Of a stretch of DNA of 64,000 nucleotides, positions 32,918-43,863 are shown one piece after another. The stretch is from positions 80,773,574-80,837,573 of the forward strand of contig NC_087063.1 of NCBI RefSeq assembly GCF_963678635.1, in the 5' to 3' direction. The notes under the pieces are model-generated. The model searched no databases and was not told the origin of the DNA. It saw only the letters and a program-made list of their open reading frames with translations. Position 1 is the first letter of the stretch, and the number at the start of each line of letters is the position of its first letter. The position numbers were made by a program, and so were the translations under genes. Origin of the DNA: Symsagittifera roscoffensis (taxonomy: Eukaryota; Xenacoelomorpha; Acoela; Convolutidae).

Positions 32918-33494
32918 CCCGGAAAAAGAACAATTTCTACACAAAATATTGGCCATTTCGGGTCCTTCCTTAAACCCGAACACCACGAACCCACAGAAGA
33001 ACCTCGCAAACCTACTCTGCGGGGCACCTCTAGCAGAAAAACGTCAAGTGGTGGTGTGGCACGACTTCATCAATAGTTTTATCAACAGCTACCGCACAAA
33101 CGATTTGAGAGCTTGCACTGCACAGGAATTGACAGAAATCCTGAAGTTACTGACAAATATCAACGCAATTGTATACTATCAGGGAAACGGATATCAGGAA
33201 CCAGCTGATCAGCTCGGGTATTTTTTTTCCATTCATATTACGAGGTGTCTCATTTCAAAGAGGAGGAGTAGAACGGAGCTGGTCGATGAATATCAAGCAC
33301 TGGACGTCCAGCTGGAGCTAAAATCTTTGTGGAGTGTGTTCGAACACCAAGACAACCTGCCAGCTGTTTTCTCCAAGCTCCGTTCAAGAACGAAAAAGGA
33401 ATCGCAAACGAGAAGGCGGGCGGAGAAAAGAAGACTGGTGAACAGAGGCGAGGAAACTGTTGGACCGACTGATGAGGAGGCTTCAACGGAGAGG
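32877..33494 (+). pseudogene. PLE-associated upstream exon, copy A
   Basis: An open frame encodes a basic protein with landmarks NPQKNLANLL, VVVWHDFINSFINS, AIVYYQGNG and HITRCLISKRR, ending in a long Arg/Lys-rich tail. The same protein is encoded in copy B. I do not know its function. It ends at a GTGAGT donor at 33495, so it is probably spliced to the RT exon. Compared with copy B, a few codons differ around the YYQGNG segment, consistent with a small indel. Confidence 0.6.
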
Positions 33495-33593
33495 GTGAGT
33501 TAGAGTTGTGTTGCTTTGTGTCACGTGAGGTTTATATGTCCTCGTGGCCTGCAAAACAATGAGCGCAGTTAAACTCCCATCTCCATTTTCCAG
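33495..33593 (+). other. Candidate spliceosomal intron in PLE copy A
   Basis: GTGAGT at 33495 and CATTTTCCAG ending at 33593 bound a 99-base intron-like segment with stops. Copy B has the same boundaries and length at 36898-36996. Retained introns are a known property of Penelope-like elements. Confidence 0.7.
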
Positions 33594-34870
33594 TTGGACT
33601 TTAAAAAACAAACTCAATTGGAAATTAGTCCGAAATTAGTCCGTGATTATGCGTCCATATATGTTGAATTTATCAATTGTCACCAACGTGTTAAGTTGTT
33701 GAGAGTTAGTCTAGAAAATGACATTATACCTTACTTTTTGAAGTTCAAGGTACCGGAAAATGTGGTGTTTTTGAACCAAGCGGCACACAGTTTTCAGACA
33801 AAACGTCTAGAAACAGAGATTAACAAGGAAAGGACAGATGAGATAAACGTTGAAGTCAAACTAAAAAGGGCGAGAGGCGCAGTATAGAGGGGTGTAAATG
33901 AGAATTTTTGGAGAGAGAGAGATCAAAAAGGAGTTGTTGGCTAAGAGGAAAAAAGACGAAGTAAGTAAAAATCTCTTCACAAGGATGAGGTCTACTGGGG
34001 CAGCCCACCAGGCTTTATGGGTTGGCGAAGGTGCATAAGAAAATACCCCATAGAGACCGGTCCTCTCCTTGCATGGTAGCTCTTATTATAACTTGCAAAA
34101 GGTTCTGCCAAAATTTTTTGAGAAAATTGAGGGTGCCAACATCGAAACCAACTCACTAGGCGCGAGAGAAATCTTAGAGAGCATTAGTCTTGAGCTCAAT
34201 GAAAATTTGTTAACCCTAGAGGTGAAGAATTTGTATATAAATATTCCACTCAAAGCAGCCATAGGGGCATAGCTCTGAGAAAATTGTATGAGCAAGATGA
34301 ACCACCATCAATTGCTAGGAAAATCATGAAGAGACTGTTGAACATGGCAGTTAGTCAAGTCCATTTCAAGTGATATGAAACATGGGAAGAATGGGAAGAA
34401 CATGATAGAGCGGTGAAAATCAGCCGTGAACAGTGGTTGGATTACTAGTATCCGGAATGTTGGTCGTCGCGTGTTGCGTCGCTAGCTCATGAAAAGAACA
34501 TCAGGGAGGGCAAAAACAAAAAGAACCTGGCTGAGAAAAAGAAACCTTGTGATTATAGAAGTGATTCGCGCCCACTTTGATGGTTCAATATAGGGGGAAT
34601 AACAGTCAGACATTAGCAAAAAAAGTGAGCGATATCAGCAATGCGCAGTTAATATTCACGACGAGGAAAATGAAAACTTGTATGCCCTCTTTAAACTCCT
34701 CCTTTTCCAGTGAACTGAAATCAAAAGCGGTGTACAGACTTTAATATTGTGGGTGTAAATCCATCTATGTTGGCTAGACACAAGGATGTCACCACAAGGA
34801 TTGAAGCACACGGAAAAGAGGATACCTCAGTTGAACAGCATATAAGCCAGTGTGTTAGTGAGAGCAGGGA
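33594..34870 (+). pseudogene. Penelope-like RT and GIY-YIG remnant, copy A
   Basis: Pieces in order: the PLE N-terminal region (LENDIIPYFLKFKVPENV at 33712-33765); RT pieces including SSYYNLQKVL (34076-34105) and LEVKNLYINIPLKAAIGA (about 34218-34271); NMAVSQVHF near 34340; and a GIY-YIG start (VYRL then YCGCKSIYVG, read across frames at about 34730-34770) followed by HxxxTRIEAHGKEDTS. Stops and frameshifts occur throughout. Identification rests on the DxKSLYTNxP-type RT motif and the GIY-YIG motif together. Confidence 0.75.
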
Positions 34871-34877
34871 GTTCAAT

Positions 34878-35352
34878 TCCGGTTCCAATTCTGGGGGGTC
34901 AATTCCAATTCCTTGTAATTCAATTCCAATTCCATTTCCTGGAGAGACTAAAATTCAATTCCCATTCCAATTCCAATTCCTGGCTATTTTCCGTTGCCAC
35001 ATTATTTATTCTAAATTAGATTTTCTAAAAATTATTTCTAATATAGTTTGATTACCTCTATTAAGCATAAATAATGAATTGTTTAATGTTTCCAGTTGAG
35101 GAAATGAGCGCGGTGACCGAATGTAAACCGTCTCCACCAAAGAATGGGGCTCAAATTCAACGTCAATTTTTACGTTTATTAAGATTTAGACCGAGTCATT
35201 TTTCAAGATATCAGTTTTATTTACCTTTTTTGATATCAATTCCATGTCAATTCCAGCCAAAAATTCAATTCCAATTCCCATTCCCAAAACTGGAAATGAC
35301 CCCAATTCCAATTCCCAATTCCTGTGACCCTGTCAATTCTCAATTCCAACAA
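34878..35352 (+). repeat. CAATTCC-type microsatellites, PLE copy A
   Basis: Two patches (about 34878-34982 and 35235-35352) are dominated by CAATTCCAATTCC words, separated by about 250 bases of ordinary sequence. Copy B has the same two-patch layout. The SIPIP- and FQFQ-like translations are therefore repeat artefacts. Confidence 0.9.
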
Positions 35353-36194
35353 AAGTCCAATACTTGAATTCCCTGAGTGAGATGGATCAAGCCGACGGGT
35401 TTTTAAGCCGAAACGTAAAGTTAGGGACTTCAAGCAGAAATGTTTCTCATTAAGTCATAAAAATTGAATAATTTGAAAACTTTTCTAAAGAATTTTCCGT
35501 TTTCTTGATCTTTCTTCAATAGTTACATGTATTTTCATTAAATTTAATTCTTCAAATGTTGTGTGAAAAAGTTCAAACATAAAAAACAGTTGACGGCAAC
35601 ATTTTTCTGTATATTTTATGCATTTCAAAAACCGGCTGATATCATTAACGGATGCCAATCCTAAGTGATTCATTGTCATAAATAACGCTTATTATGATCT
35701 AAACCTCCTATTTTTTTTGGAAAACAACGGTTTTTTTGATGTAAAAATAGCAATTTGATGTGCTTGTAAAATTTCAATTTCGGCCTGAAGTCCTTTCGGC
35801 TTGAAGTCACGTCGGCTTGTTGTCCTAGACCCAGCAACATTAAGTAACTTACACCAGGCGCTGCAAATTAGGAAAGAGAGACCGGCAATTAACACGCGCG
35901 ACGAGGTTAGAAGTAGGGAGCTGACGAGGTTCCGGGATCGTAAAATTCTGGCTAAAACAAAATAAAATTGAAAAAAACCTGTCTGTTAGCATGAAATTAG
36001 TGACCAAACGAAATTGTAAAAACAAAAAGAGTGAATAATCTCAGAAATTTGTGACTAAATGAGTAAAAATGATACATAATTTCAGTAATATTTGTGAAGT
36101 TGTGATTGGTTGGAATTTTTTTGAATTTTGAAATAATGATGTCTATGATTTTTTTATGATCTTTGATTTTATTTTAAAGATAGTTTAGATTATC

Positions 36195-36240
36195 AAAACC
36201 TGATGATGCACACAAAAGTGCGAAAACGTATGTTTGAATT
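36195..36240 (+). ncRNA. Hammerhead-ribozyme-like motif, tail of PLE copy A
   Basis: CTGATGA (36200-36206) is followed by a short hairpin (TGCAC / GTGC) and GAAA (36222-36225), the two conserved boxes of a hammerhead with stem II between them. PLE terminal repeats are known to carry hammerheads. I could not place a convincing UH cleavage site and closing helices, so activity is doubtful. Confidence 0.45.
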
Positions 36241-36346
36241 TACAATTTTAACGCAATCTCAAAAAATCGCTTTATTTGCTAGCTCCCTCTACCACAGCCT
36301 GGAATAACTTAGCAACCCGGAAAAAGAACAATTTCTACACAAAATA

Positions 36347-36897
36347 TTGGCCATTCCGGGTCCTTCCTTAAACCCGAACACCACGATTCCACAGAAGAAC
36401 CTCGCAAACCTACTCTGCGGGGCAAATCTAGCAGAAAAACGTCAAGTGGTGGTGTGGCACGACTTCATCAATAGTTTTATCAACAGCCACCGCACAAACG
36501 ATTTGAGAGCTTGCACTGCACAGGAATTGACAGAAATCCTGAAGTTACTGACAAATATCAACTCAATTGTATACTATCAGGGAAACGGTACACCAGATAT
36601 CAGGAACCAGCTGATCAGCTCGGGTATTTTTTTCATTCATATTACGAGGTGTCTCATTTCGAAGAGGAGGAGTAGAACGGAGCTGGTCGATGAATATCAA
36701 GCACTGGACGTCCAGCTGGAGCTAAAATCTTTGTGGATTGTGTTCGAACACCAAGACAACCTGCCAGCTGTTTTCTTCAAGCTCCGTTCAAGAACGAAAA
36801 AGAAATCGCAAACGAGAAGGCGGGCGGAAAAAAGAAGACTGGTGAACAGAGGCGAGGAAACTGTTGGCCGACTGACGAGGAGGCTTCAACGGAGAGG
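36347..36897 (+). pseudogene. PLE-associated upstream exon, copy B
   Basis: Counterpart of 32877-33494, with the same landmarks (VVVWHDFINSFINS, YYQGNGTPDI, HITRCLISKRR, basic tail). It is open for about 184 codons up to the GTGAGT donor. Conservation of this frame between two otherwise broken copies argues that it was coding in the parent element. Function unknown. Confidence 0.6.
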
Positions 36898-36996
36898 GTG
36901 AGTTAGAGTTGTGTTGCTTTGTGTCACGTGAGATTTATATGTCCTCGTGGCCTGCAAAACAATGAGCAAAGTTAAACTCCTATCTCCATTTTCCAG
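36898..36996 (+). other. Candidate spliceosomal intron in PLE copy B
   Basis: Same GTGAGT donor, ATTTTCCAG acceptor and 99-base length as in copy A. The sequence between differs from copy A by only a few substitutions. Confidence 0.7.
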
Positions 36997-38800
36997 TTGG
37001 ACTTTAAAAAACAAACTCATTTGGAAATTAGTCCGTGATTATGCGTCCATATATGTTAAATTTATCATTTAATAAATTTTTGAGAGTTTGTCTAGAAAAC
37101 GACATTATACCTAAATTTTTGAAGTTCAGGGTACCGGAAAATGTGGTGTTTTTGAACCAAGCGGTACACAGTTTTCAGACAAAACGTCTAAGAACGGAGA
37201 TTAACAAGGAAAGGACAGATGAGAAAAACGTTGAAGTCAAACTAAAAAGGGCGAGAAGCGCAGTATAGAGGGGCGTAGATGAGAATTTTTGGCATTCGGT
37301 AATGAAATACTTAAGTCTCAGGGGACAAAGTCAAAGAACAACAGAAAAAAAAAAAGACCCACCAAAAGAAGATAAGGAAACTATCAGAAAGGCAAGATCG
37401 ACCGTTAGGGAAGCAAGGCGATGGTTTGGTATAAGCTCATGATGATGTCAAATTATCAGAGTGGGTACAACAAGTGCTGGCATTAGGGCCGAAACATCCC
37501 GTCAGGGATAACTTTAATGAGACACACTTTCTCGTCGATATTGACATCCTTTCTATCGGATCTCAAAAATCGTAAAGTCCCTGTGGAGGCCCTTTGTGAG
37601 ATCGAAGCTGTGGCAAAAGCCTATTCTAAAAAGGAAAAACAAACACCATCTGACAAGGGCGTTGAAGAGGCCCAAAAATATCTGAAGACTATCGGATTAG
37701 TTGCGGTACCGTAAGGCAAGGGTATGGTTTTTTTGTAATTAGGAAGGATATCTACGAGAACAAGTTGTCGGGCTTTTTAGATTCAGATCAACTCAGCAAA
37801 AGTAAAGGAACAAGTGATGCGATTGTTATGAAGATAGAGAAAGATCAATAAGGAGTTGTTGGCTATGAGAAAAAAAGACGAAGTAAGTAAAAATCTCTTC
37901 ACAAGGATGAGGTCTACTTGGGCAGCCCGCCAGGCTTTATGGGTTGGCGAAGGTGCATAAAGAGAAAACCCCATTGAGACCGGTCCTCTCCTTGCCTGGT
38001 AGCTCTTACAATAACTTGAACAAGGTTCTGGCAAAACTTTTTGAAAAAATTGAGGGTGCAAACATCGAAACCAACTCACTAGACGCGAGAGAAACCTTAG
38101 AGAGCATTAGTATTGAGCTGAATGAAAAATTGTTATCTCTAGAGGTGAAGAGTTTGTATACAAATGTTCCACTCAAAGAAGCAATAGGGGCATAGCTCTG
38201 AGGAAATTGTATGAGCAAGACGAACCATCATTGCTAGGAAAACCATGAAGAGACTGTTGAACATGGCAGTTAGTCAAGTCCATTTCAAGTGCAATGAAAA
38301 ATGGGAAGAATGGAAAGAACATGATAGAGCGGTGAAAATCAGCCATGAACAGTGGTTGGGTTACTAGTATCCGGAAAGTTGTTCGTCGCGGGTTGCGTCG
38401 CTAGCTCATGAAAAGAACATCAGGGAGGGCAAAAACAAAAAGAACCTGGCTGAGAAAAAGAAGCCTTGTGATTATAGAAGTGATTCGCCCCCCATCTTGA
38501 TGGTTCAATATAGGGGGAATAACAGTCAGACATGAGCAAAAAAAGTGCGCGATATCAGCAATGCGCAGTTAATATTCACGACGAGGAAAATGAAAACTTG
38601 CATGCCCTCCTTAAACTCCTCCTTTTCCAGTGAACTGAAATCAAAAGTGGTGTACAGACTTGAATATTGTGGGTGCAAATCCATCTATGTTGGCTAGACA
38701 CAAGGATCTCACCACAAGGATTGAAGCACACGGAAAAGAGGATACCTCAGTTGAAGAGCATATAAGCCAGTGTGTTAGTGAGATCAGGGAGTTCAATTCC
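36997..38800 (+). pseudogene. Penelope-like RT and GIY-YIG remnant, copy B
   Basis: Readable pieces: LENDIIPKFLKFRVPENV (37095-37150); GPKHPV near 37490; a helical segment including KYLKTIGLVAVP (to 37712); KVHKEKTPLRPVLSLPGSSY (37947-38008), which is the PLE GLPKVHK...PLRP motif; LEVKSLYTNVPLKEAIGA (about 38140-38193); NMAVSQVHFKCNEKW (38258-38305); and VVYRLEYCGCKSIYVG (38645-38691), the start of the GIY-YIG domain, which then hits a stop. At least five frame breaks. Family assignment is strong; the catalytic YxDD block is not recovered. Confidence 0.8.
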
Positions 38801-39236
38801 GGTTCCAATTCTGGGGGGTCAATTCCAATTCCATGTAATTCAATTCCAATTCCAATTCCTGGAGAGACTAAAATTCAATTCCAGTTCCAATTCCTGGAGA
38901 GACTAAAAATCAATTCCAATTCCAATTCCTGGCTATTTTCCGTTGCCACAAAATTTATTCTAAATTAGAATTTCTAATGTTTATTTCTAATATAGTTTGA
39001 TTACCTCTATTAAGCATAAATAATGAATTGTTTAATGTTTCCAGTTGAGGAAACGAGCGTGGTGACCGAATGTATACCGTCTCGACCAAAGAATGGGGCA
39101 CAATTTCAACGTCATTTTTTACGTTTATTTAGATTTATACCGAGTCATTTTTCAAGATATCAGTTTTATTTGCCTTTTTTTGATGTCAATTCCATGTCAA
39201 TTCCAGCCAAAAATTCAATTCCAATTCCCCTTACCG
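38795..39236 (+). repeat. CAATTCC-type microsatellites, PLE copy B
   Basis: Two patches (about 38795-38930 and 39185-39236) match those in copy A. The second is shorter here. They mark the 3' untranslated part of the element. Confidence 0.9.
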
Positions 39237-39469
39237 AAACTGGAAAAGAAAAAACCTGTCTGTTAGCATGAAATTAGCGACCAAACGAAATTGTAAAAAC
39301 AAAAAAAGTGAAAAATCTCAGAAATTTGTGACTAAATGAGTAAAAATGTTACATAATTTCAGTAATATTTATGAAGTTGCGATTGGTTGGAATTTTTTTC
39401 ATTTTGAAATAATGATGTCTATGATGTTTTTATGATCTTTGTTTATGTTTTACATTTAGTTTAGGTTAT

Positions 39470-39572
39470 CAAAACCTGATGATGCACAAAAAAGTGCGAA
39501 AACGTTTGTATATTTTACAGATAGCTTAGGTTATCTTAACCTGATGATGCACAAAAAAGTGCGAAAACGTTT
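39470..39572 (+). ncRNA. Two tandem hammerhead-like units, tail of PLE copy B
   Basis: CTGATGA starts at 39476 and again at 39541. Each is followed by TGCAC, an A-rich loop, GTGC and GAAA (39498 and 39563), 65 bases apart. Upstream of each is a GGTTA...AACC hairpin. Tandem arrangement is common for PLE and retrozyme hammerheads. The invariant cleavage-site context is not clear, so this is a structural call only. Confidence 0.5.
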
Positions 39573-39650
39573 GCACAACCAATTTAATTTTCTAGCGATC
39601 AGTCGGTTCCTTTTAATGTCCTATTTTTAATTTCGCTTTTACTCCCCAAC

Positions 39651-40750
39651 ATGTTTGACCTCGAAACTTTCCGAAATTTGAACGACGAAATGAAATACGA
39701 GCTGTATAAAGACTTGATCAAAAATGTTACTTATTTTAAACGAATTATCGAAAATTTAACTGTATCAACGAAAGATGAAGAAAAAGGAAATAAATCTATT
39801 GATCTAGAAAATTTTAAAAACACGGGCAATTCGAAAATTAGAGAAAACAAATTTGAAAATGAATGGAGCAAGATTGAAACTTGGAGCAGAAATCAGAACA
39901 AACTAAGCGAAAATAACCAAGAAAGTAAGAATAACCAAGAGATCAAAATACAAGCAACAAATATTCAAGAAGAAAAATTCGACCAACAACGAAAACATTT
40001 ATTTTTACCACGAGAAGAAGAATATTCTGGCCTATTACTGGGAGACTCAATTGTTAACAGAATCAATGGGGAACAAATATCGGAAAATGTGTTGGCGAGA
40101 AGATTTGGTGGGCACAAAATTTCTGAATTGCTGGAACGCGTGAGAAACAGTAAATCGCGACATTTTAAACATGTAACTACGCTAATTGGAATAAATGACT
40201 GCCTCTCAAATGATTTCGACGCGAAGGAAGCCGTGAGTAGCTTAGAAAAACTAATTTATCTCGTAAATCATAAATTCTCCCATTCTCCCCAGAAACAATT
40301 TCACTATGTACTGTAACTCCCTTAGGCGCTTTTAGAAAAGATTTTAATCCAAACGTACAGAAGCTAAACAAGCAAATTCTTAATTTAGTACGGAATGTAA
40401 AGGACTTGGGCGAAGTAAAATTGGATATTTTAGACATAAACAAAAACTTAAGTCAAAATACCGATGCGCTTAGCTCGGATGGTTTGCATCCTTCTGATGG
40501 GGGTGTTGAAATTTTTGTGCAAAGTTTTAGAGATTCTTTTAGAAGTTCTGATTTTAATCCAAACACATGTGAGATTACAACCCGCCCTAGAATGAAGCAA
40601 ACCCAACAATCATCAAATTTAAATCCAAAAACGATAGAAATGATACAATTTTTCCAAAACGGTGCAAAATTCTTTAGGAAATACTACTTTCGCATTTTTT
40701 CTTGGTGCAAACTTTGGGGATTATTTAATTTATTTAATTCATTATGCTGA
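39651..40750 (+). pseudogene. LINE ORF1 with SGNH-esterase domain (frameshifted)
   Basis: The first frame (39651-40316) encodes a charged, helix-rich N-terminus and the start of an SGNH domain: LLLGDSIVNRI (block I) and LIGINDC (block III). After a frameshift near 40310 the second frame (to 40750) continues through TPLGAF and DILDINK to SSDGLHPSDGG (block V, D-x-x-H). CR1/L2-type LINEs are known to have esterase-like ORF1 proteins. Its stop (TGA at 40748-40750) overlaps the ORF2 ATG at 40744. One frameshift makes this copy defective. Confidence 0.8.
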
Positions 40751-43700
40751 ATATTAAATTCTGGTTGTTTTGTGCAATTTTTCCAATTTCCAAGGCTCAG
40801 ATGGAAAATATAGAAAAAACCATTGTTCACTGGGGCTATCTAAGCTGCCATCAAAAGATATTATCATCGAAATGTGGGATAAATGAGCGGAGAGCTACCA
40901 CACTGACGCATCATTTCCTTTTTGCGTTGTTACTGACCCAAAGTGGGGATGTTGAAAAAAACCCTGGTCCTATTGAAACCATTGAAACAGTCTACGGCAT
41001 CTGCTCAAAAAATTGTGCAAATCTTAAATTTGTTCATTTGAATTTTCAAAGTATTATAAGAAAACGGATGCAATTGAAAACATTTCTTGATGATATGGGC
41101 GAAAATACAATTATACGAATTTCCGAAACGTGGCTTAAAAAAGAAGATAGTGACAATTTATGGAATCTCCACCCTAGAACGCATGTGATGTTCAGATATG
41201 ATAGGCAATCAGCGGTAAAAAAGAAAGGCGGTGGCGTTTTGTTATATATACCAGTCAAATTGGCTCCGAAATTGAGGCCGGATTTAAATTTTTTTGATAA
41301 AGAAAAGTATGAGTCAGTGTGGGTTGAGTGCAAATCTACATTTAACATTTCCAGTAAAGAAAAAATGTTAGTTAATATGTGTTATAATCCAAGCAGATCA
41401 AACTTTATTGATTTTTCGGAACAATTAACGCTTAACATAGATAATGCATTTTCAGTTTCTAATAAAATTACGCTTCTGGGTGATTATAACATAAATTATC
41501 TGGATAGCAAAGAAAAAGAAAATTAAGATTCTATAATTATTCCATATGGATTGAAGAATTTTTGTCCAAACGATGAGACCAGAATTAGTTCCTCAACGAA
41601 AAACTCATATCGACTACATTATCAGTGACTATGAAACAAACGGCATTGAATTTTGTTTTGATACACCTTATAAAACCGACCATTTTGCTTCATTTATTTT
41701 GACGGACGTAAAATGCGGCAAAAGTTTACCGAGGATAATTTCGACTTTCAAAAGAAAAATTATCAGAAAAATGAATTTTGCAATACACTCTCCGCTCTTC
41801 CTTGGTATCTCTTATATCAGTGTTCAGACGCACAAAACATGTTTTCGACGATGATTTATTTAATTTCTAGTGCTCTCCAGCACCATGCTCCTATCGAAAA
41901 AAAATTTGTTCGTAATTTTAAACCAAAAAATGTGTTGAAAACGGAATGGTTCAATTCAGAATGTCAGCAATTGTTGATTAAGAAACAGAATTCACTCAGA
42001 TCATATCGCAGTCAAAGCACAAGCAATAATTGGTCAAAGTACCAATTTTTACGTAATCAAATGAGCCAATTGATAAGAAGTAAACAACTCGATCACTCAA
42101 AAAATTGTTTTTCACTTCTCAGCACTATCCAACAAAAATGGAAATATATTAACCAAGTTAGAGGTACATGTTCTGGCCACAATCGAATAACAGTTCTACG
42201 AAATTCCTTCAGTGAAATGATAACCAAGACAAAAAAATTGCCAATCATTTAAATTATATTTTTTCAAACTTAGGCGAATTTTTTGGCGCTAAAAAGCCTC
42301 CGAATTACAACAAATCTGCCTCTGAATCTGCACCTTTCCATTCTCAACACACTACAGTGAAGCAATGCTTTGATATAGTTCAAAAAATCAATGTCAGAAA
42401 ACCTCTCGGACCTTGTACCGTACCTGCTTGGGCAATTATTGACGGTCAATCAGTTATAGTTCCACATTTAACCTTTGTTATAAATACTTGCTTAGATGAG
42501 AACATTTTCCCGATCGAACTGAAAAAAGCACACGTAACCCCTTTGTTTAAAAAAGATGACCCAATGGATGCAAAAAATTATCGGCCTATATCAATAACTT
42601 GTGCTTTTTCTAAAATTTTTGAAAAAATTTTACATGCCCAACTAACAGAACATCTTGACAAATTTCAAATAATGACACCATTTCAAATCAGATTTCGCAA
42701 AAACATTTCAACACAAGATGCTCTTGTTTATGTGACAAATAGATTCAAAAAAAAATCGAACATGCAGCTTTATTAGATTTGTCCAAGGCTTTTGATTCTA
42801 TTTCGCATGAAGTTTTAATTGAAAAAATGCTTTCTCTCGGTTTTTCAAATGGAGCAAATGCTTTAATTGCTAGCTTCCTAAACAAACGTATTCAAAGAGT
42901 AAACGACAATGGAATCTTTTCAGACTGGATTGAAATCAAACGAGGTGTCCCACAGGGAACGGTACTTGGTCCGTTGTTGTTCAATTTATATGTTAATGAG
43001 ATACAAGAGCGATTAAATGAAAGTTGTACTTTAGTTCAATATGCTGACGACTGTATGGTTTTTTCCTCTTCTATGAATTCTGAGGATGCTTTGAATCGAT
43101 TGGAAAAATCACTCAGTAATCTAACGGAATTTTTTTTGCAGAGAACCAATTGAATCTGAATGCATCTAAATCGGAATTTATAACATTTTGTCAAAAAAAT
43201 GATAGCAAAAATGTAGATACTGATACAATAGTAATTAATGGGCATTATGTAGCCAAAAAATCAGAATGCAAATATTTAGGCCTTATTCTTGATTCAAGTT
43301 TATCTTTTCAAGCTCAAATCAAAACAATTCTCCAAAAAATGGCACAAGGAATTAAAACTGTAGATACAATTGGACAACAACTGCCGACAGTATCATTAGT
43401 TGCCTTGCTTCATTGTCTTGTTTTATCACATTTAGATTATTCAGCAATATTTTTAAAACAAATTAATGCTACTTTGATGCTATCTCTAGAGAAACAGTTG
43501 AACTGGGCGTTAAAAAGAACATATTTCAGATCGAAATTTAAATCTTCTTCCCTTCTTCGCATTAGCAAATCGTTCATTGGAATCGAGAAAAGAATTGAGT
43601 TAAAGTGTATAACATACTTATACCAATATCTTATAAACAAAAAGAAGGCTTTTCAAAATACATTGAGACTACCGACTGCCAATTAGAGGCTCAATAAAAG

Positions 43701-43863
43701 AACGAAACAAATAATTTTTGACAAACACTGTGCGACCGCTTCTCTACAAAAATCGTTTTTTCATATGACTTCTAAAAAATGGAATTCACTGCCCATAATT
43801 TTGCGCAATTTGAAAAAATCGAGAATAGGATTCAAGAAAAAAATTGAAAGAATTTTACGTGAG
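40744..43863 (+). pseudogene. LINE ORF2: 2A peptide, AP endonuclease and reverse transcriptase (broken)
   Basis: The frame opens with a hydrophobic stretch (residues about 2-18), then carries a 2A motif ending at Pro76 and an AP-endonuclease domain (LNFQSI, SETWL, GGGVLLYIP, LGDYNINYL). Breaks follow near 41523 and 41700. RT resumes with VTPLFKKDDP and NYRPISIT (42535-42600), continues in a new frame with DLSKAFDSISH (42776-42808), GVPQGTVLGPLLFNLY (42943-42990) and YADD (43040-43051), then YLGLILD (43276-43296) and a C-terminal KWNSLP-type end (about 43780-43860). The order is that of CR1/L2 LINEs. At least four frameshifts or stops. The giant LTR begins at 43864, before any LINE 3' end is recognisable. 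Confidence 0.85.
40933..40971 (+). other. 2A ribosome-skipping motif in LINE ORF2
   Basis: The codons read TQSGDVEKNPGP, with DVEKNPGP at 40948-40971, matching the D-x-E-x-N-P-G-P consensus. Skipping would occur between Gly75 and Pro76, releasing a 75-residue N-terminal piece from the endonuclease/RT protein. 2A motifs at this position are known from APE-type LINEs of several invertebrates. Confidence 0.95.

Larger units (their letters stand above)
32918..36290 (+). mobile_element. Penelope-like element, copy A (degraded)
   Basis: This region parallels copy B (36305-39590) block by block: an N-terminal ORF, a 99-bp intron, PLE RT pieces, a GIY-YIG remnant, CAATTCC microsatellites and a hammerhead-like tail. 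Copy A lacks about 540 bases corresponding to 37297-37838 of copy B. It also carries about 600 bases (roughly 35360-35960) with no counterpart in B and no recognisable content. Stops and frameshifts break the coding parts. Confidence 0.8.
36305..39590 (+). mobile_element. Penelope-like element, copy B (degraded)
   Basis: The more complete of the two PLE copies. Order: upstream exon (36347-36897), 99-bp intron (36898-36996), PLE N-terminal and RT pieces (37035-38300), GIY-YIG remnant (about 38595-38790), microsatellites, and a tail with two tandem hammerhead-like units. It directly precedes the LINE at 39651. Confidence 0.8.

Noticed and set aside
39023-39271. Short ORFs after the PLE GIY-YIG region (also 35074-35367)
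   Set aside because: They are mostly translated CAATTCC microsatellite and show no domain.
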